From Saprospirales bacterium (GTDB taxonomy: Bacteria > Bacteroidota > Bacteroidia > Chitinophagales > Saprospiraceae): a stretch of 64,000 nt of DNA. The notes under the pieces are model-generated. The model had not been told where the DNA came from. It ran no database searches and was given only the letters and a program-made list of their open reading frames with translations. The position numbers and the translations under genes are program-made. The stretch covers positions 72,141-136,140 of the forward strand of contig JADJBL010000011.1 of assembly GCA_016703765.1 (NCBI GenBank). The letters are read 5' to 3'. This document shows positions 46,210 through 54,751 of this stretch, piece after piece; within the stretch, counting starts at the first letter, position 1, and each line of letters opens with the position of its first letter.

Positions 46210-47124
46210 ATGCCCCCCAACTTCTCCATCATCATCCTCACCCACAACGAAGAGAAAAACCTCCCGGCCTGCCTCGACAGCCTGCAAGGGCTGGACGCGC
46301 CGGTCTTTGCGGTAGATTCCTTTTCCAGCGACCGCACCCTCGATATCTTCCGCGAACGAGGCATTGCTTTTGTGCAGCACCCCTTCGAAAATTACTCCAA
46401 ACAACGCAACTGGGCCCAGCAAAACCTACCGCTCCAAACGGACTGGGTGCTCCACCTCGACGCTGGAGAGCGCTGTACCCCCGACATGGTGCGCTGGCTA
46501 CAAACGGGGTTTGACCCCGAAGGGGCCGTGGACGGCTACATGTTCAGCCGCCGGACGATCTTCCTGGGGCGCTGGATCCGGCGGGGCGGGCACTACCCCA
46601 ACTACCATCTGCGCCTCTTCCGCCGCAACCGCGGCCGCTGCGAAGCCAAGGCCTATGACCAGCATTTCGTATGCGAAGGCCTCACCCGGCATCTTCCTGC
46701 CGGCGTCGATCTCATCGACACGGTGGCCGATACCTTACTGGACTTTACGCAATCGCACGCGCACTGGGCGCTGTTCGAAGCCATCGAGACGGTGGCCCAT
46801 GCCCGCGATCAGGGAGAGGTCAGGGCGAGATTTTTCGGCACGCCCATCGAGCGCCGCCGCTGGCTCAAAACCCGGATCTTTCAACGGGCGCCTCTTTTTA
46901 TCCGGGCCTTCGGGTATTTCCTCTACCGGTATTTTCTCCTCCTGGGCTTTCTCGACGGCCGGATGGGACTGGTTTTTCACTTCCTCCAGGGCTGCTGGTT
47001 CCGCTTCCTCATCGACGCCAACGTGGCGGACCTGCGCCGGCGCATGCGCTCGACGGGCAAGTCGCTGGAAGAGGTGGTGTCCTCGAATTATGGCGAACGA
47101 TATTTAAAGGCTTTGGGGAAGTAA
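46210..47124 (+). CDS. Family 2 glycosyltransferase (WaaE/KdtX-like)
   Basis: An intact 304-aa GT-A enzyme. NFSIIILTHNEEKNLPACLDSL, VFAVDSFSSDRTLDIF and WVLHLDAGERCTPDM (the DAGE metal site) are the WaaE/KdtX-like lipopolysaccharide-core GT2 pattern. NYHLRLFRRNRGRCEAKAYDQH and a hydrophobic C-terminal region (AFGYFLYRYFLLLGFLDG), probably membrane-associated, follow. The start is ATG 46210; the open frame begins earlier within the palindromes. It forms an apparent operon with the GT4 at 47128, spaced 3 bases. Confidence 0.9.
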   Translation: MPPNFSIIILTHNEEKNLPACLDSLQGLDAPVFAVDSFSSDRTLDIFRERGIAFVQHPFENYSKQRNWAQQNLPLQTDWVLHLDAGERCTPDMVRWLQTGFDPEGAVDGYMFSRRTIFLGRWIRRGGHYPNYHLRLFRRNRGRCEAKAYDQHFVCEGLTRHLPAGVDLIDTVADTLLDFTQSHAHWALFEAIETVAHARDQGEVRARFFGTPIERRRWLKTRIFQRAPLFIRAFGYFLYRYFLLLGFLDGRMGLVFHFLQGCWFRFLIDANVADLRRRMRSTGKSLEEVVSSNYGERYLKALGK

Positions 47125-47127
47125 AGA

Positions 47128-48129
47128 ATGAAAGTCCTCCATTTCCATCGCAAACCCCACCCTTTTCACTATTCTATCGAGCAGCTGTTCGAGGCGATCC
47201 GGCAGCATTTTCCGAAGGACATGAGCGTGGAGGTGGCCGTTTGTCCGCATCCCAGCCAGGGACTTTTGCCCAGGCTGAAAAACCTCCTTTTTGCCAGCCG
47301 ATGCCGGGGCGACATTTACCATATCACCGGCGATGTGCACTATCTGGCGCTGGCGCTGCCCCGGAAAAACACCATCCTCACGGTTCACGACCTGGGATTT
47401 TTGCGGCAGTCCAATTCCATTGCCCGACAGATTCTTTACTGGTTTTGGCTGAAAATACCCCTGGCCCGGGTCGCCATGGTGACTACCATTTCTGAGGCGA
47501 CCAAAAGGGATATTTTGCAATACCTGCCCGGCTACCCGGAAGATAAGATCCAGGTGATTCCGAATCCGGTGCTGCCGTTTTTCAGGCCTGATCCCAAATC
47601 GTTCGACGCTGCGCTGCCCACCATCCTGCTGGTCGGCACCAAGCCCAATAAAAACCTGCCCCGAATGCTGGCGGCCCTGGAGGGCATCCCCTGCCGGGTC
47701 CGGATCATCGGGGAGCGGAAATCCGAGGCGGAGGCCTTATTCAGCCAATACCGACTCCCGCATACCTGGCTGGAGCACCTGACTCAGGAGGAACTCCTGG
47801 AGGCATACTCATCCTCCGATCTCCTGCTCTTCGCCTCCACCCTCGAGGGATTCGGCATGCCCATCCTCGAAGCGCAGGCCGTGGGCCGGCCGGTCATCAC
47901 GTCCAACTGCTCCTCCATGCCGGAGGTCGCCGGAGAAGGCGCTTGCCTGGTCGATCCATTCGATATCAATTCCATCCGCGAAGGCCTGCTCCACGTGATC
48001 GGCGACGGGACGTACCGGGATGAGCTCGTGCAGAAGGGATGGGAGAATGTGAAGCGGTTTGAGGCGGGGGAGGTAGCGAGGAGATATGGGGAGTTGTATA
48101 CTTCGTTGAATTCACCGCGAAGGCGCTAA
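47128..48129 (+). CDS. Family 4 glycosyltransferase
   Basis: An intact 333-aa GT-B enzyme. DIYHITGDVHYLALALPRKN and TILTVHDLGFLRQSNS belong to the acceptor domain. TILLVGTKPNKNLPRMLAAL starts the donor domain, with LLFASTLEGFGMPILEAQAV as the EX7E donor site and RPVITSNCSSMPEVAGEGA after it. The last residues (NSPRRR) are encoded by the left arm of the repeat flanking the GxxExxY gene, so the natural C-terminus may have been altered by its insertion. Confidence 0.92.
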   Translation: MKVLHFHRKPHPFHYSIEQLFEAIRQHFPKDMSVEVAVCPHPSQGLLPRLKNLLFASRCRGDIYHITGDVHYLALALPRKNTILTVHDLGFLRQSNSIARQILYWFWLKIPLARVAMVTTISEATKRDILQYLPGYPEDKIQVIPNPVLPFFRPDPKSFDAALPTILLVGTKPNKNLPRMLAALEGIPCRVRIIGERKSEAEALFSQYRLPHTWLEHLTQEELLEAYSSSDLLLFASTLEGFGMPILEAQAVGRPVITSNCSSMPEVAGEGACLVDPFDINSIREGLLHVIGDGTYRDELVQKGWENVKRFEAGEVARRYGELYTSLNSPRRR

Positions 48130-48139
48130 GGACGCAAAG
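48111..48139. repeat. Left 29-bp inverted repeat flanking the GxxExxY gene
   Basis: Begins ttcaccgcgaaggcgctaag and is complementary in 28 of 29 positions to 48676-48704. It contains the GT4 stop codon. Confidence 0.9.
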
Positions 48140-48196
48140 AAAATCTATCTATAAAAAAAATATGAAGCGCCTTTCTCTTAATTAAAGCAGCACACT

Positions 48197-48589
48197 TTAC
48201 AATGAAGAATAGTTGTTTGCAACCCTTTTAATTCCCTGTTTGATTAGATGTTCATTAAAATTGATAAGAAATCCTAATGAAATTTGGGTAAGCTTCAGAT
48301 AGGTTAGTATTTGGGCCAAATGAAGGGGAGAAATAGCATCTACTGCTTTCAACTCGACAAGTACCTTATTTTCAACTATCAGGTCAGCCCGAAAGCCCAA
48401 CTCCAGCTTTCTTGACTTATAAACCACAGGAATGGGTTTTTGAGACTCCACTCTAACCCCGGCTTGGCCCAATTCTTCAATCATACAATGTTCGTATACA
48501 GATTCTAAAAGACCCGGCCCCAAGGCATTATGCACTTGATAAGCAGCGTGTACGATAGCTCGGGCAATTTCCTCATGGCGCATATCCAA
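48197..48589 (-). CDS. GxxExxY protein (PD-(D/E)XK-like)
   Basis: A 130-aa protein of the GxxExxY family. The name-giving motif GPGLLESVYE lies at residues 24-33. LGFRADLIVENKVLVELKA supplies the D...E-x-K pattern of PD-(D/E)XK nucleases, and LLAQ-like HLAQILTYLKLTQISLGFLINF is the usual C-terminal part. The biological role is unknown; these genes are often multicopy, strain-variable and surrounded by repeats. Here it is exactly bracketed by 29-bp inverted repeats and runs opposite to the surrounding genes, which looks like a small mobile cassette. Confidence 0.88.
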   Translation of the reverse strand: MDMRHEEIARAIVHAAYQVHNALGPGLLESVYEHCMIEELGQAGVRVESQKPIPVVYKSRKLELGFRADLIVENKVLVELKAVDAISPLHLAQILTYLKLTQISLGFLINFNEHLIKQGIKRVANNYSSL

Positions 48590-48675
48590 AGAATTAGCTT
48601 TCTTTATAATGCCTTGTGAGGAGATTCAAAAATATGTGATTCTAGCTTCTTCTGCAAGGCGTTATAAACAACCAC

Positions 48676-48704
48676 CTTTGCGTCCTTAGCGCCTTTGCGG
48701 TGAA
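48676..48704. repeat. Right 29-bp inverted repeat flanking the GxxExxY gene
   Basis: Complement of 48111-48139 with one mismatch. It lies 32 bases from the end of the Fic gene (48736). The two repeats bound a 594-bp unit. Confidence 0.9.
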
Positions 48705-48735
48705 AAATTAAAAATTAGTTTTTTCCCGCCATCCT

Positions 48736-49825
48736 TTAAGCTCCCAAAATTTCCATCAACCTGAAATTGATATAATACACGGTACGCCCGCGCTTTTCCG
48801 CATGAAGCACGCCGGCATCAACCAATTTTCGCAAATATCCCGATGCTGTCTGTCGATGGGCAATATCGCGCCCGACCAAGGATTCAATCTTCACATAGGG
48901 CAGGGGTGAAAAGTAAATCCAAAATAACTCCCGCATTGGAATTTCCGATTTCCTCCATAATTAGCGGGAAGAGTTCGGCTTTTAATTCAAGGATCGCGCG
49001 GATCTTGCGAATGGTAAGAATAGCGGTTTCCTCCACGGCAGTAAGGATAAAAAGCACCCATCCTTCCCAGTTTTCCTTTTCCGTCACTTCGCGGAGGAGG
49101 CGGTAATAGTCCTGCTTGTATTCCGAAATATAGGCGCTCAAATATAGCGCAGGCAGGGGCAAAAGCCCTTGTTGGACGAGATAAAGCACGTTGAGAATAC
49201 GCCCTGTGCGGCCGTTTCCATCGGCAAAAGGATGGATGGTTTCAAATTGGTAATGAATCAGGGCCATTTTGATTAGCGGGTCCAGGTCATTCTCATACTT
49301 TTCATTGATAAAGCGCTCCAATTCGCCCAATTTTTGCAGGATAACGTCTTCACAACAAGGAGGGGTAAAAACAACCGCTCCCGTCACTGAATTTTTGAGC
49401 ACCGTGCCCGGTTGCTTTCGAATGCCCGCCTGGGTGTCTTTGATACGCTGCATGACCCGGGTGATCCCATTTACGGTAAGCAGCCCTTGTTGCTGTTGCA
49501 TATGTTCCCAACCGGCATACACGGCCTCCCGATAACGGATTACTTCCTTTGCTCCTGATTGGGACGCCCCTTCCTCCAACAACGCGAGGTATAACTCGTC
49601 CTGAGTAGTGACAATATTTTCTATGGCCGAACTATCGCGGCTCTCTTGCAATACCACCGTATTGATCAAAAGCCTTGGATCCGGCAATGTTTCGTATAAT
49701 CCTTTCAACTCCGCCAGGCTCCTCGAAGCTGCCAGAACCTTTTTAAAAATAACCGCCGACTCCAAATCGAATGACGGAGGTAAGGGAGGCAAATCATTGA
49801 AGGGCTCATTTGGACGGTAGGTCAT
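48736..49825 (-). CDS. Fic family protein with C-terminal winged helix (one frameshift)
   Basis: A Fic enzyme, about 362 aa when bridged, that would transfer AMP or another nucleotide to a target protein. The Fic_N domain (PLPPSFDLESAVIFKKVLAA) is followed by the inhibitory motif SAIEN at residues 66-70, so this is a class II (N-terminally self-inhibited) Fic. The core HPFADGNGRTGR is at residues 198-209. After a frame change near 48905 a C-terminal winged helix (LVGRDIAHRQTASGYLRKLV) is read, probably DNA-binding. Starts ATG 49825. A cluster of TATGTCGAA sites upstream may be its own operator (inference). Confidence 0.88.
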
Positions 49826-49835
49826 ATTCTTTCTT

Positions 49836-49937
49836 TATGTCGAAAATCTACCATTTTTTCGATACAAACAAACAAATATGGCGATTCGTTCGACATAAGC
49901 CTATATTTATGTCGAATATTTAAAGAAATGTCGACAT
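49836..49937. promoter_or_regulatory. Operator-like array of tatgtcgaa half-sites
   Basis: Half-site tatgtcgaa occurs at 49836-49844 and 49908-49916, its complement ttcgacata at 49889-49897 (forming a 9-bp inverted repeat with 10-base spacing), and a perfect atgtcgacat palindrome at 49928-49937. They fill the space between the divergent Fic and polymerase genes. Confidence 0.6.
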
Positions 49938-49992
49938 CAGCCTGCCTCTCTAAATCTTCGGCACGCACGGCAAATTCCCCTATCTTCGCTGC

Positions 49993-51375
49993 ATGAAGCG
50001 GCTCCCTCTCCCGGAAAAATGGCTTGGCACGGCGATCTACGCCCTCTGTCTCCTCGCCTATTTCCCTCTGGCGGGCCTTTGGCACTCCTTTGCCTTGCCG
50101 CTCGGATTATTGCTCCTCCTCGGCGCCTTTGCACAATTCCTCGCAAAAAACAGGCGCTTTCTCTCCCTGCTCGATTTCCTGTTCTTTAAAGCCCTGGTCT
50201 ATCTCTGGGTAGCCCCGGCCATTGCCTATTCGTTTGCGGACCGGCTGCACCCGGAGTCCAACTTCATGCCCATTGAGGCGGGCGCTTATTTCTCCCTGGC
50301 CATTCCGGGGGTGCTGGCGCTGCTGCTGGGAGCGAATGCGGCTTTGGCCCTGTTCCAAAAGGAAGAAGGCAGCCTGATGGAACGCATCGAGGCGCAGTTG
50401 CTCGCCCGGCCCTGGTTGCCTTTTTTGCTGATCGGCCTGGGCTTTGCGGGTAAAATCCTTTACCCCTATGCCCCACTGGGGTTCCGCGCCCTGACCAATT
50501 TTGTTTTCTGGTGCAGCCTCACCGGTTCCTTCTATTTGCTGTTTTGGAAAAACAAATGGAAATGGGTGGCCCTGGCGCTGCTATACCTGTTGTTTCTCCG
50601 CTGGTCGCTCGGCAGCACGCAGGCGGGTCCGCCTTTGTGGGTGCTGGTGTTTGCGGCCTTGCTACTCTTTTTCAAACACCGGACGGCCCCCTGGAAACAG
50701 GCCTTGTTCTACGGCGGCGCGATGGCGCTGGTGCTGTTTGCCCTGCAGATCAAGTTCGATTTTCGCGACGCCATGCGCCGGCAGGGCATGCCAAAGCAGC
50801 TGCCCGCACAAATCGCCCTTTTTTCGCATACCCTCCTTCAGGGCGATTCCACTTTTTTCTCCCCCCAGCGCTGGAGCCGTTCGCTCGACCGCTTCAACCA
50901 GGGCTACCACGTGGCCATGGCCCAAAAGCATACTCCATCCATAGAGCCCTACGCCCGGGGGGAAACCATCGGCCAGGCCCTGCTCGGCGCCCTGGTACCC
51001 CGCCTGATCTGGCCCGACAAGCCGCTGGCCGGGGGCCACGACATGTACCACCGTTTTGCCGGTCAACGCCTCTCCTACAGCGCCAACCTGGGTCCGCTCG
51101 GCGAGACCTACGTCAACTTCGGGCGCGGCGGCGCCGTGCTCGGCATGCTCCTCTTCGGCTTCCTCCTCGGCGCCTGGTACGCAGGTCTCGGCCGTCTGGC
51201 TATCCGTTACTGGCCTGCACTCCTGCTCTGGCTTCCTTTTATCTTCTCCGCCATGCTCTCCCTGGAAACCGACTTCGCCACCGTGCTGAATCACGGGGTG
51301 AAGGCTACGCTGTTTACGCTGGCGATCTTTGGGGGTATAAAATTTATGAAGTTTAGGCAGGGCTTGTTTTTATAA
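49993..51375 (+). CDS. O-antigen polymerase-like membrane protein
   Basis: An intact 460-aa polytopic protein with about 10-12 TM helices. It opens with WLGTAIYALCLLAYFPLAGL and FALPLGLLLLLGAFAQFLA. A big periplasmic loop carries SLDRFNQGYHVAMAQKHTPS and LLGALVPRLIWPDKPLAGGH, then the SANLGPLGETYVNFGRGGAV motif typical of Wzy-like polymerases. It is the second polymerase of the window. The start is ATG 49993. A TATCTTCG promoter-like word lies only 5 bases upstream, which would give a nearly leaderless transcript (weak). Confidence 0.85.
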   Translation: MKRLPLPEKWLGTAIYALCLLAYFPLAGLWHSFALPLGLLLLLGAFAQFLAKNRRFLSLLDFLFFKALVYLWVAPAIAYSFADRLHPESNFMPIEAGAYFSLAIPGVLALLLGANAALALFQKEEGSLMERIEAQLLARPWLPFLLIGLGFAGKILYPYAPLGFRALTNFVFWCSLTGSFYLLFWKNKWKWVALALLYLLFLRWSLGSTQAGPPLWVLVFAALLLFFKHRTAPWKQALFYGGAMALVLFALQIKFDFRDAMRRQGMPKQLPAQIALFSHTLLQGDSTFFSPQRWSRSLDRFNQGYHVAMAQKHTPSIEPYARGETIGQALLGALVPRLIWPDKPLAGGHDMYHRFAGQRLSYSANLGPLGETYVNFGRGGAVLGMLLFGFLLGAWYAGLGRLAIRYWPALLLWLPFIFSAMLSLETDFATVLNHGVKATLFTLAIFGGIKFMKFRQGLFL

Positions 51376-51387
51376 GCATATTTCTCG

Positions 51388-51425
51388 TTTTTGGTGAATA
51401 GGAAAATGAACGCATTCACCAAAAA
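51388..51425. promoter_or_regulatory. Inverted repeat upstream of the UPF0175 gene
   Basis: 12-bp perfect arms, tttttggtgaat (51388-51399) and attcaccaaaaa (51414-51425). They may terminate the polymerase transcript or serve as the toxin-antitoxin operator. Confidence 0.55.
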
Positions 51426-51458
51426 ATGGTGTATTTTAAATAACAATTCAACGAAAAA

Positions 51459-51700
51459 ATGAAAGGCATGGAATCTGTGACTGTAAACGTGCCGGAAGGT
51501 ACACAAGTGAGCGAGTTGGAAGTAAAAATGATTATAGCGGCCTACCTTTTCCACTCAGGTAAGATCTCTTCCGGACAGGGCGCTGAAATGGTCGGAGTTA
51601 GTCAAAAGGACCTTTATCGAATTACTCGAAGAATTTCCCAAAGAACAATTTGGGTATTCAAAAGAAGAACTAGAAGGCCTCGATCTAACGATTGCATCTA
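51459..51700 (+). pseudogene. UPF0175-family antitoxin-like protein, frameshifted
   Basis: The start ESVTVNVPEGTQVSELEVKM, then AAYLFHSGKISSGQGAEMVG, is the UPF0175 HTH-like antitoxin pattern. The frame then breaks near 51602: the expected RTFIELLEEFPKEQFGYSKE follows in another frame. No stop separates it from the toxin-like sequence that continues in that second frame (IASIIADTSCLIVLEK). Either an error or true decay; the usual neighbour is a DUF3368 PIN-like toxin, seen next. Confidence 0.7.
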
Positions 51701-52142
51701 TTATTGCCGATACCAGCTGTTTGATCGTTCTGGAAAAAGCAGGAGAGTTGGAGGTGCTGGAGGCACTCTTTCGCGAAATCATTATTACGCCAGAGATTGA
51801 ACGAGAATTTCAAGTCCGCTGCCGAATTGGATAAAGGTTAGGAAATAGCCGATACCAAAGACAACGGATTCTGATGCAGGACCAAGACCCGGTGAAGCAA
51901 GCGCAATTGCTTTGGCTCTGGAATCAGAGTCTGCTTTGCTGATTATTGATGAAAAAAAAGGTAGACACACCGCAAAAGAATTGGGAATAAAAACCCTTGG
52001 AACCCTTGGATGCCTTCTTAAGGCTAAAGAGAAAGGTTATTATCCACAATTATTTCCAATTCTTCAAAAATTGCAAAAAGCCGGATTCTACCTCTCCGAC
52101 ATATTAGCGAAGGAAATTCTAAATATGGCGGGTGAGGGCTAA
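51692..52142 (+). pseudogene. DUF3368/PIN-like toxin, frameshifted
   Basis: Pieces of one protein in at least two frames: IIADTSCLIVLEKAGELEVL and FREIIITPEIEREFQ (to a stop at 51836), then a region with indels, then GPRPGEASAIALALESESAL and LIIDEKKGRHTAKELGIKTL to 52142. PIN-like acidic residues (ADTS, GEASA, IIDEK) are retained. At least three indels are needed to restore it, more than for the other genes, so genuine pseudogenisation is more likely here than elsewhere. Partner of the UPF0175 sequence. Confidence 0.65.
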
Positions 52143-52151
52143 TTTTTATAC

Positions 52152-52688
52152 ATGGTTGTACTTTCTTCCTTCCAAAACCCCACCTTCTCCCGCGGCGCCC
52201 CGCTCTGGAAAGAGCTGGCCTGGTATTTCATCAGCGCCATGTTTTTCAGGCACCCGCTGACCTTGTCTTCCGGGATAAAAGTGTGGTGGTTGCGCCGCTT
52301 CGGCGCCAGGCTGGGGAAAGGCGTGCTGATCAAACCCTCCGTGCAGATCAAGTTTCCCTGGAAGCTGCAGGTCGGTGATTATAGCTGGATCGGCGAGCAT
52401 GTCTGGATCGACAACCTCGAGCAAGTGAGTATCGGCGCCAATGTCTGTATTTCGCAGGGCGCGCTGCTGCTCACCGGCAACCACGACTACTCCAAACCCA
52501 GTTTCGACCTGATCGTAAAACCCATCGTGCTGGAAGACGGCGTCTGGATCGGCGCCCGGGCAGTGGTGGGGCCGGGCGTGACGGCCCGCACACACGCCGT
52601 GTTGTCGCTTGGTTCGATCGCCTCCAAAGAACTGGAGGCTTATGGGGTATACAGGGGGAATCCGGCGGAACTGGTTAGAAGAAGTTGA
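52152..52688 (+). CDS. WcaF-like colanic-acid-type acetyltransferase
   Basis: An intact 178-aa hexapeptide acyltransferase. NPTFSRGAPLWKELAWYFIS is the WcaF-type N-terminus, then WWLRRFGARLGKGVLIKPSV, WIGEHVWIDNLEQVSIGANV and CISQGALLLTGNHDYSKPSF, the last with the catalytic-type His. GVWIGARAVVGPGVTARTHA completes the left-handed helix. ATG 52152. It is expected to O-acetylate a sugar of the surface glycan. Last plus-strand gene of the locus. Confidence 0.88.
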   Translation: MVVLSSFQNPTFSRGAPLWKELAWYFISAMFFRHPLTLSSGIKVWWLRRFGARLGKGVLIKPSVQIKFPWKLQVGDYSWIGEHVWIDNLEQVSIGANVCISQGALLLTGNHDYSKPSFDLIVKPIVLEDGVWIGARAVVGPGVTARTHAVLSLGSIASKELEAYGVYRGNPAELVRRS

Positions 52689-52725
52689 GAAAAGTTGAAA
52701 AGTTGAAAAGTTGAAAAGTTGAAAT
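52687..52725. repeat. Tandem aagttgaaaa repeat
   Basis: Four 10-base units of aagttgaaaa type directly after the acetyltransferase stop; a complementary copy (aaacttttcaact) lies at about 52767-52779, next to the stop of the convergent T9SS gene, so the whole can fold around the terminator. Confidence 0.75.
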
Positions 52726-52730
52726 AATTC

Positions 52731-52751
52731 TTTTTGGCTTCGCCAAAAAGG
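52731..52751. terminator. Bidirectional terminator between convergent genes
   Basis: A 9-bp perfect stem, ctttttggc / gccaaaaag, with loop ttc. T and A runs in the stem serve both strands. Confidence 0.7.
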
Positions 52752-52779
52752 CCTCTATAAACTTTAAACTTTTCAACTC

Positions 52780-54618
52780 CTACTCCACTACCAGCCTATT
52801 GCTCCACTCCAATGCTCCAACTTTGACCTTCAGCAGGTACGTTCCAGAGGCCAAAGGGGCCAGGCGGATCTGATAATCCTGGGTTTGCGGGGGTATGTCG
52901 TATTCGGCCATCAGGCGGCCGTTTTCGTGGAGGATCTGCACCGTACCGCGCACCTTAGTCGGCTCGGCGAAAGAGAGGGTCGCCCAATCGCTCGCCGGGT
53001 TGGGATAGACCCGGACTCCCAGGCCCGCATCGCCGAATTCGACCACCCGGATGGGGGAGTATTCGAAGGCGCCATCATAGTCGGTTTGCTTGAGGCGATA
53101 GTATATTAGTGACTGGTGACTGGTGACTGGTGACTCGTCCGTGAAATGATAAGTTTGTACTTCGCTTGTAGTGCCTGCGCCGGGGACGAAAGCGATGGTT
53201 TCCCAGTCGCGGCCGTTGGCGCTGCGCTCGACGCCGAAGCCTTCGTTGTTGGATTCGGAGGCGGTGCTCCAATAGAGGTTCACCGCATCGTTGACAGGCT
53301 CGGCCCGGAAGGAGAGCCAGGTGACGGGCAGGGCGCTGGGCCATACCACGTAAGCTGCGCCGCGGAAATTATCCTGGAATGGGGATCCAACCACGCCCAG
53401 GAACAAGTTGCGGGCAATGGCCACGGAGGAGCCGAAGGTTTCGCCGGCCTCATAACCGGGAGGAAGGCTGAGGTTGTTTTTCTGTCCCCAATGTACGGTG
53501 GGATTGACATAGCTAAAAAGAAAGGCCGATCCAATATCCTCGACAGTAGATGTGTCGCGCAAGGGGGCGCCGATCATGGCGATATCGCCCGTGCCGGAGA
53601 GGGCCACGGCTGATCCGAAAAGATCTTCTGCTACCGGGTTATGGGCGGAAATCACATCGGTCTGGACCCAGAGGCCGCCCATTTTTTTGAACAGGAAAGC
53701 CGCGCCGGAGCCTTTGTGGCCCGGAGCGCCTACGATCAGAGTATCGCCCGCTTTGTTCAGATCGACGGAGGCACCGAACATGCTTTGGGACTGGAGACCA
53801 AGAGGCGCGATATCCTGAATTTTGGTCCAGATATTGATCCCGCTGCGGGTGTAGTAATACACGGCTCCGTAGTGGTCGTCGATATTGTTATTGCCGTTGC
53901 CGTTGTCCTCGCCCAGAGCGCCGACCACCAGGAAATTCCCGGTGGCGTCGAGAGCAATGGAGCAGCCGAAGTAGTCGGATTTGTCGGGGGTAGGGTTTTC
54001 CAGGGACTCGTATTGTTCCCAATGATTTAAAAAGACGTTGAAATAGCATACGTTGGCACGGCCATACTGATTCTGAAAGGACGGCGACCCTACTGCCATG
54101 TAGTAGCCGGAACCATCGAGCGCAAGCACAGAGCCGAAATTATCGCCCGGACCGGCCCCAGTATTATCTCCTGAATTCCCGTTGTAGTGCAATGAAGGAA
54201 GCATGGCCCAGGCATTGCCAATTCTTTTGAACACCCGCGCGTCTCCCCGATCGTTGCCCACACCCGGAGCGCCGACGGCGATCCGATCGCCGTTGGTGTT
54301 GATGGCAACCGCAGTACCCACACCGTCCATCACTTCGAAAGCAGGAACGTCAAGGGTATCCTTGAGGGTCCAGGTATTTCCCGACAGGGAGTAGACGAAG
54401 GCCACGCCTTCCTGATCGGGTGGGACGTCGGCGTAGTTTATGTGAAAAGGAGCGCCCACGACGATGTAATCGCCATTACCGTTGATATCGACCGATACCC
54501 CGAAAAAGTCGCCGGGGGAGAGGAAGTTGACGGGAAGAGCCTGGACGACCTGGCTATAAGCCTTGTTTAGGGAAAATACCATAAACAGGAGGGGAAGGAG
54601 TAGGTGTAGTTTTCTCAT
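52780..54618 (-). CDS. T9SS-sorted surface protein with FG-GAP-like repeats
   Basis: A 612-aa secreted protein. The signal peptide (MRKLHLLLPLLFMVFSLNKAYSQ) starts at ATG 54618; the frame is open further but only into the promoter region. Residues about 35-440 hold about seven repeats of the type FGVSVDINGNGDYIVVGAPF, FG-GAP-like units that build an integrin-like beta-propeller. Then comes the shared LPVTWLSFRAEPVNDAVNLY module, with FTDESPVTSHQSLIYYRLKQ, and a type A sorting domain (VRVYPNPASDW). It has its own promoter. Likely cell-surface adhesin or scaffold. Confidence 0.88.
   Translation of the reverse strand: MRKLHLLLPLLFMVFSLNKAYSQVVQALPVNFLSPGDFFGVSVDINGNGDYIVVGAPFHINYADVPPDQEGVAFVYSLSGNTWTLKDTLDVPAFEVMDGVGTAVAINTNGDRIAVGAPGVGNDRGDARVFKRIGNAWAMLPSLHYNGNSGDNTGAGPGDNFGSVLALDGSGYYMAVGSPSFQNQYGRANVCYFNVFLNHWEQYESLENPTPDKSDYFGCSIALDATGNFLVVGALGEDNGNGNNNIDDHYGAVYYYTRSGINIWTKIQDIAPLGLQSQSMFGASVDLNKAGDTLIVGAPGHKGSGAAFLFKKMGGLWVQTDVISAHNPVAEDLFGSAVALSGTGDIAMIGAPLRDTSTVEDIGSAFLFSYVNPTVHWGQKNNLSLPPGYEAGETFGSSVAIARNLFLGVVGSPFQDNFRGAAYVVWPSALPVTWLSFRAEPVNDAVNLYWSTASESNNEGFGVERSANGRDWETIAFVPGAGTTSEVQTYHFTDESPVTSHQSLIYYRLKQTDYDGAFEYSPIRVVEFGDAGLGVRVYPNPASDWATLSFAEPTKVRGTVQILHENGRLMAEYDIPPQTQDYQIRLAPLASGTYLLKVKVGALEWSNRLVVE
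53108..53136 (-). repeat. Tandem agtcacc array read in frame (reverse orientation)
   Basis: On the minus strand, four agtcacc/agtcact half-units encode ESPVTSHQSL, the same 14-nt family as 2641-2668. Confidence 0.85.
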
Positions 54619-54648
54619 AGTAAAGGGGGGGGTTAACCCACAGCCAGA

Positions 54649-54679
54649 CAAAATTACCGGAAAACGACGAACATGTCAA
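54649..54679 (-). promoter_or_regulatory. Promoter of the FG-GAP surface protein gene
   Basis: On the minus strand, TTG (54677-54679), 20 bases, then TAATTTTG (54649-54656), an exact TAnnTTTG match, 31 bases before the ATG. Confidence 0.8.
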
Positions 54680-54751
54680 TGGGAACGGTAGGAATTTATG
54701 AGAAAACGGTTCATTAACCTCCGGCGGACCACCATTAAAGATTTTTCTCAA

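Noticed and set aside
52687-52725. Possible CRISPR-like array
   Set aside because: Units are 10-base direct tandem repeats with no spacers and no cas genes nearby; it is a simple repeat next to a terminator.
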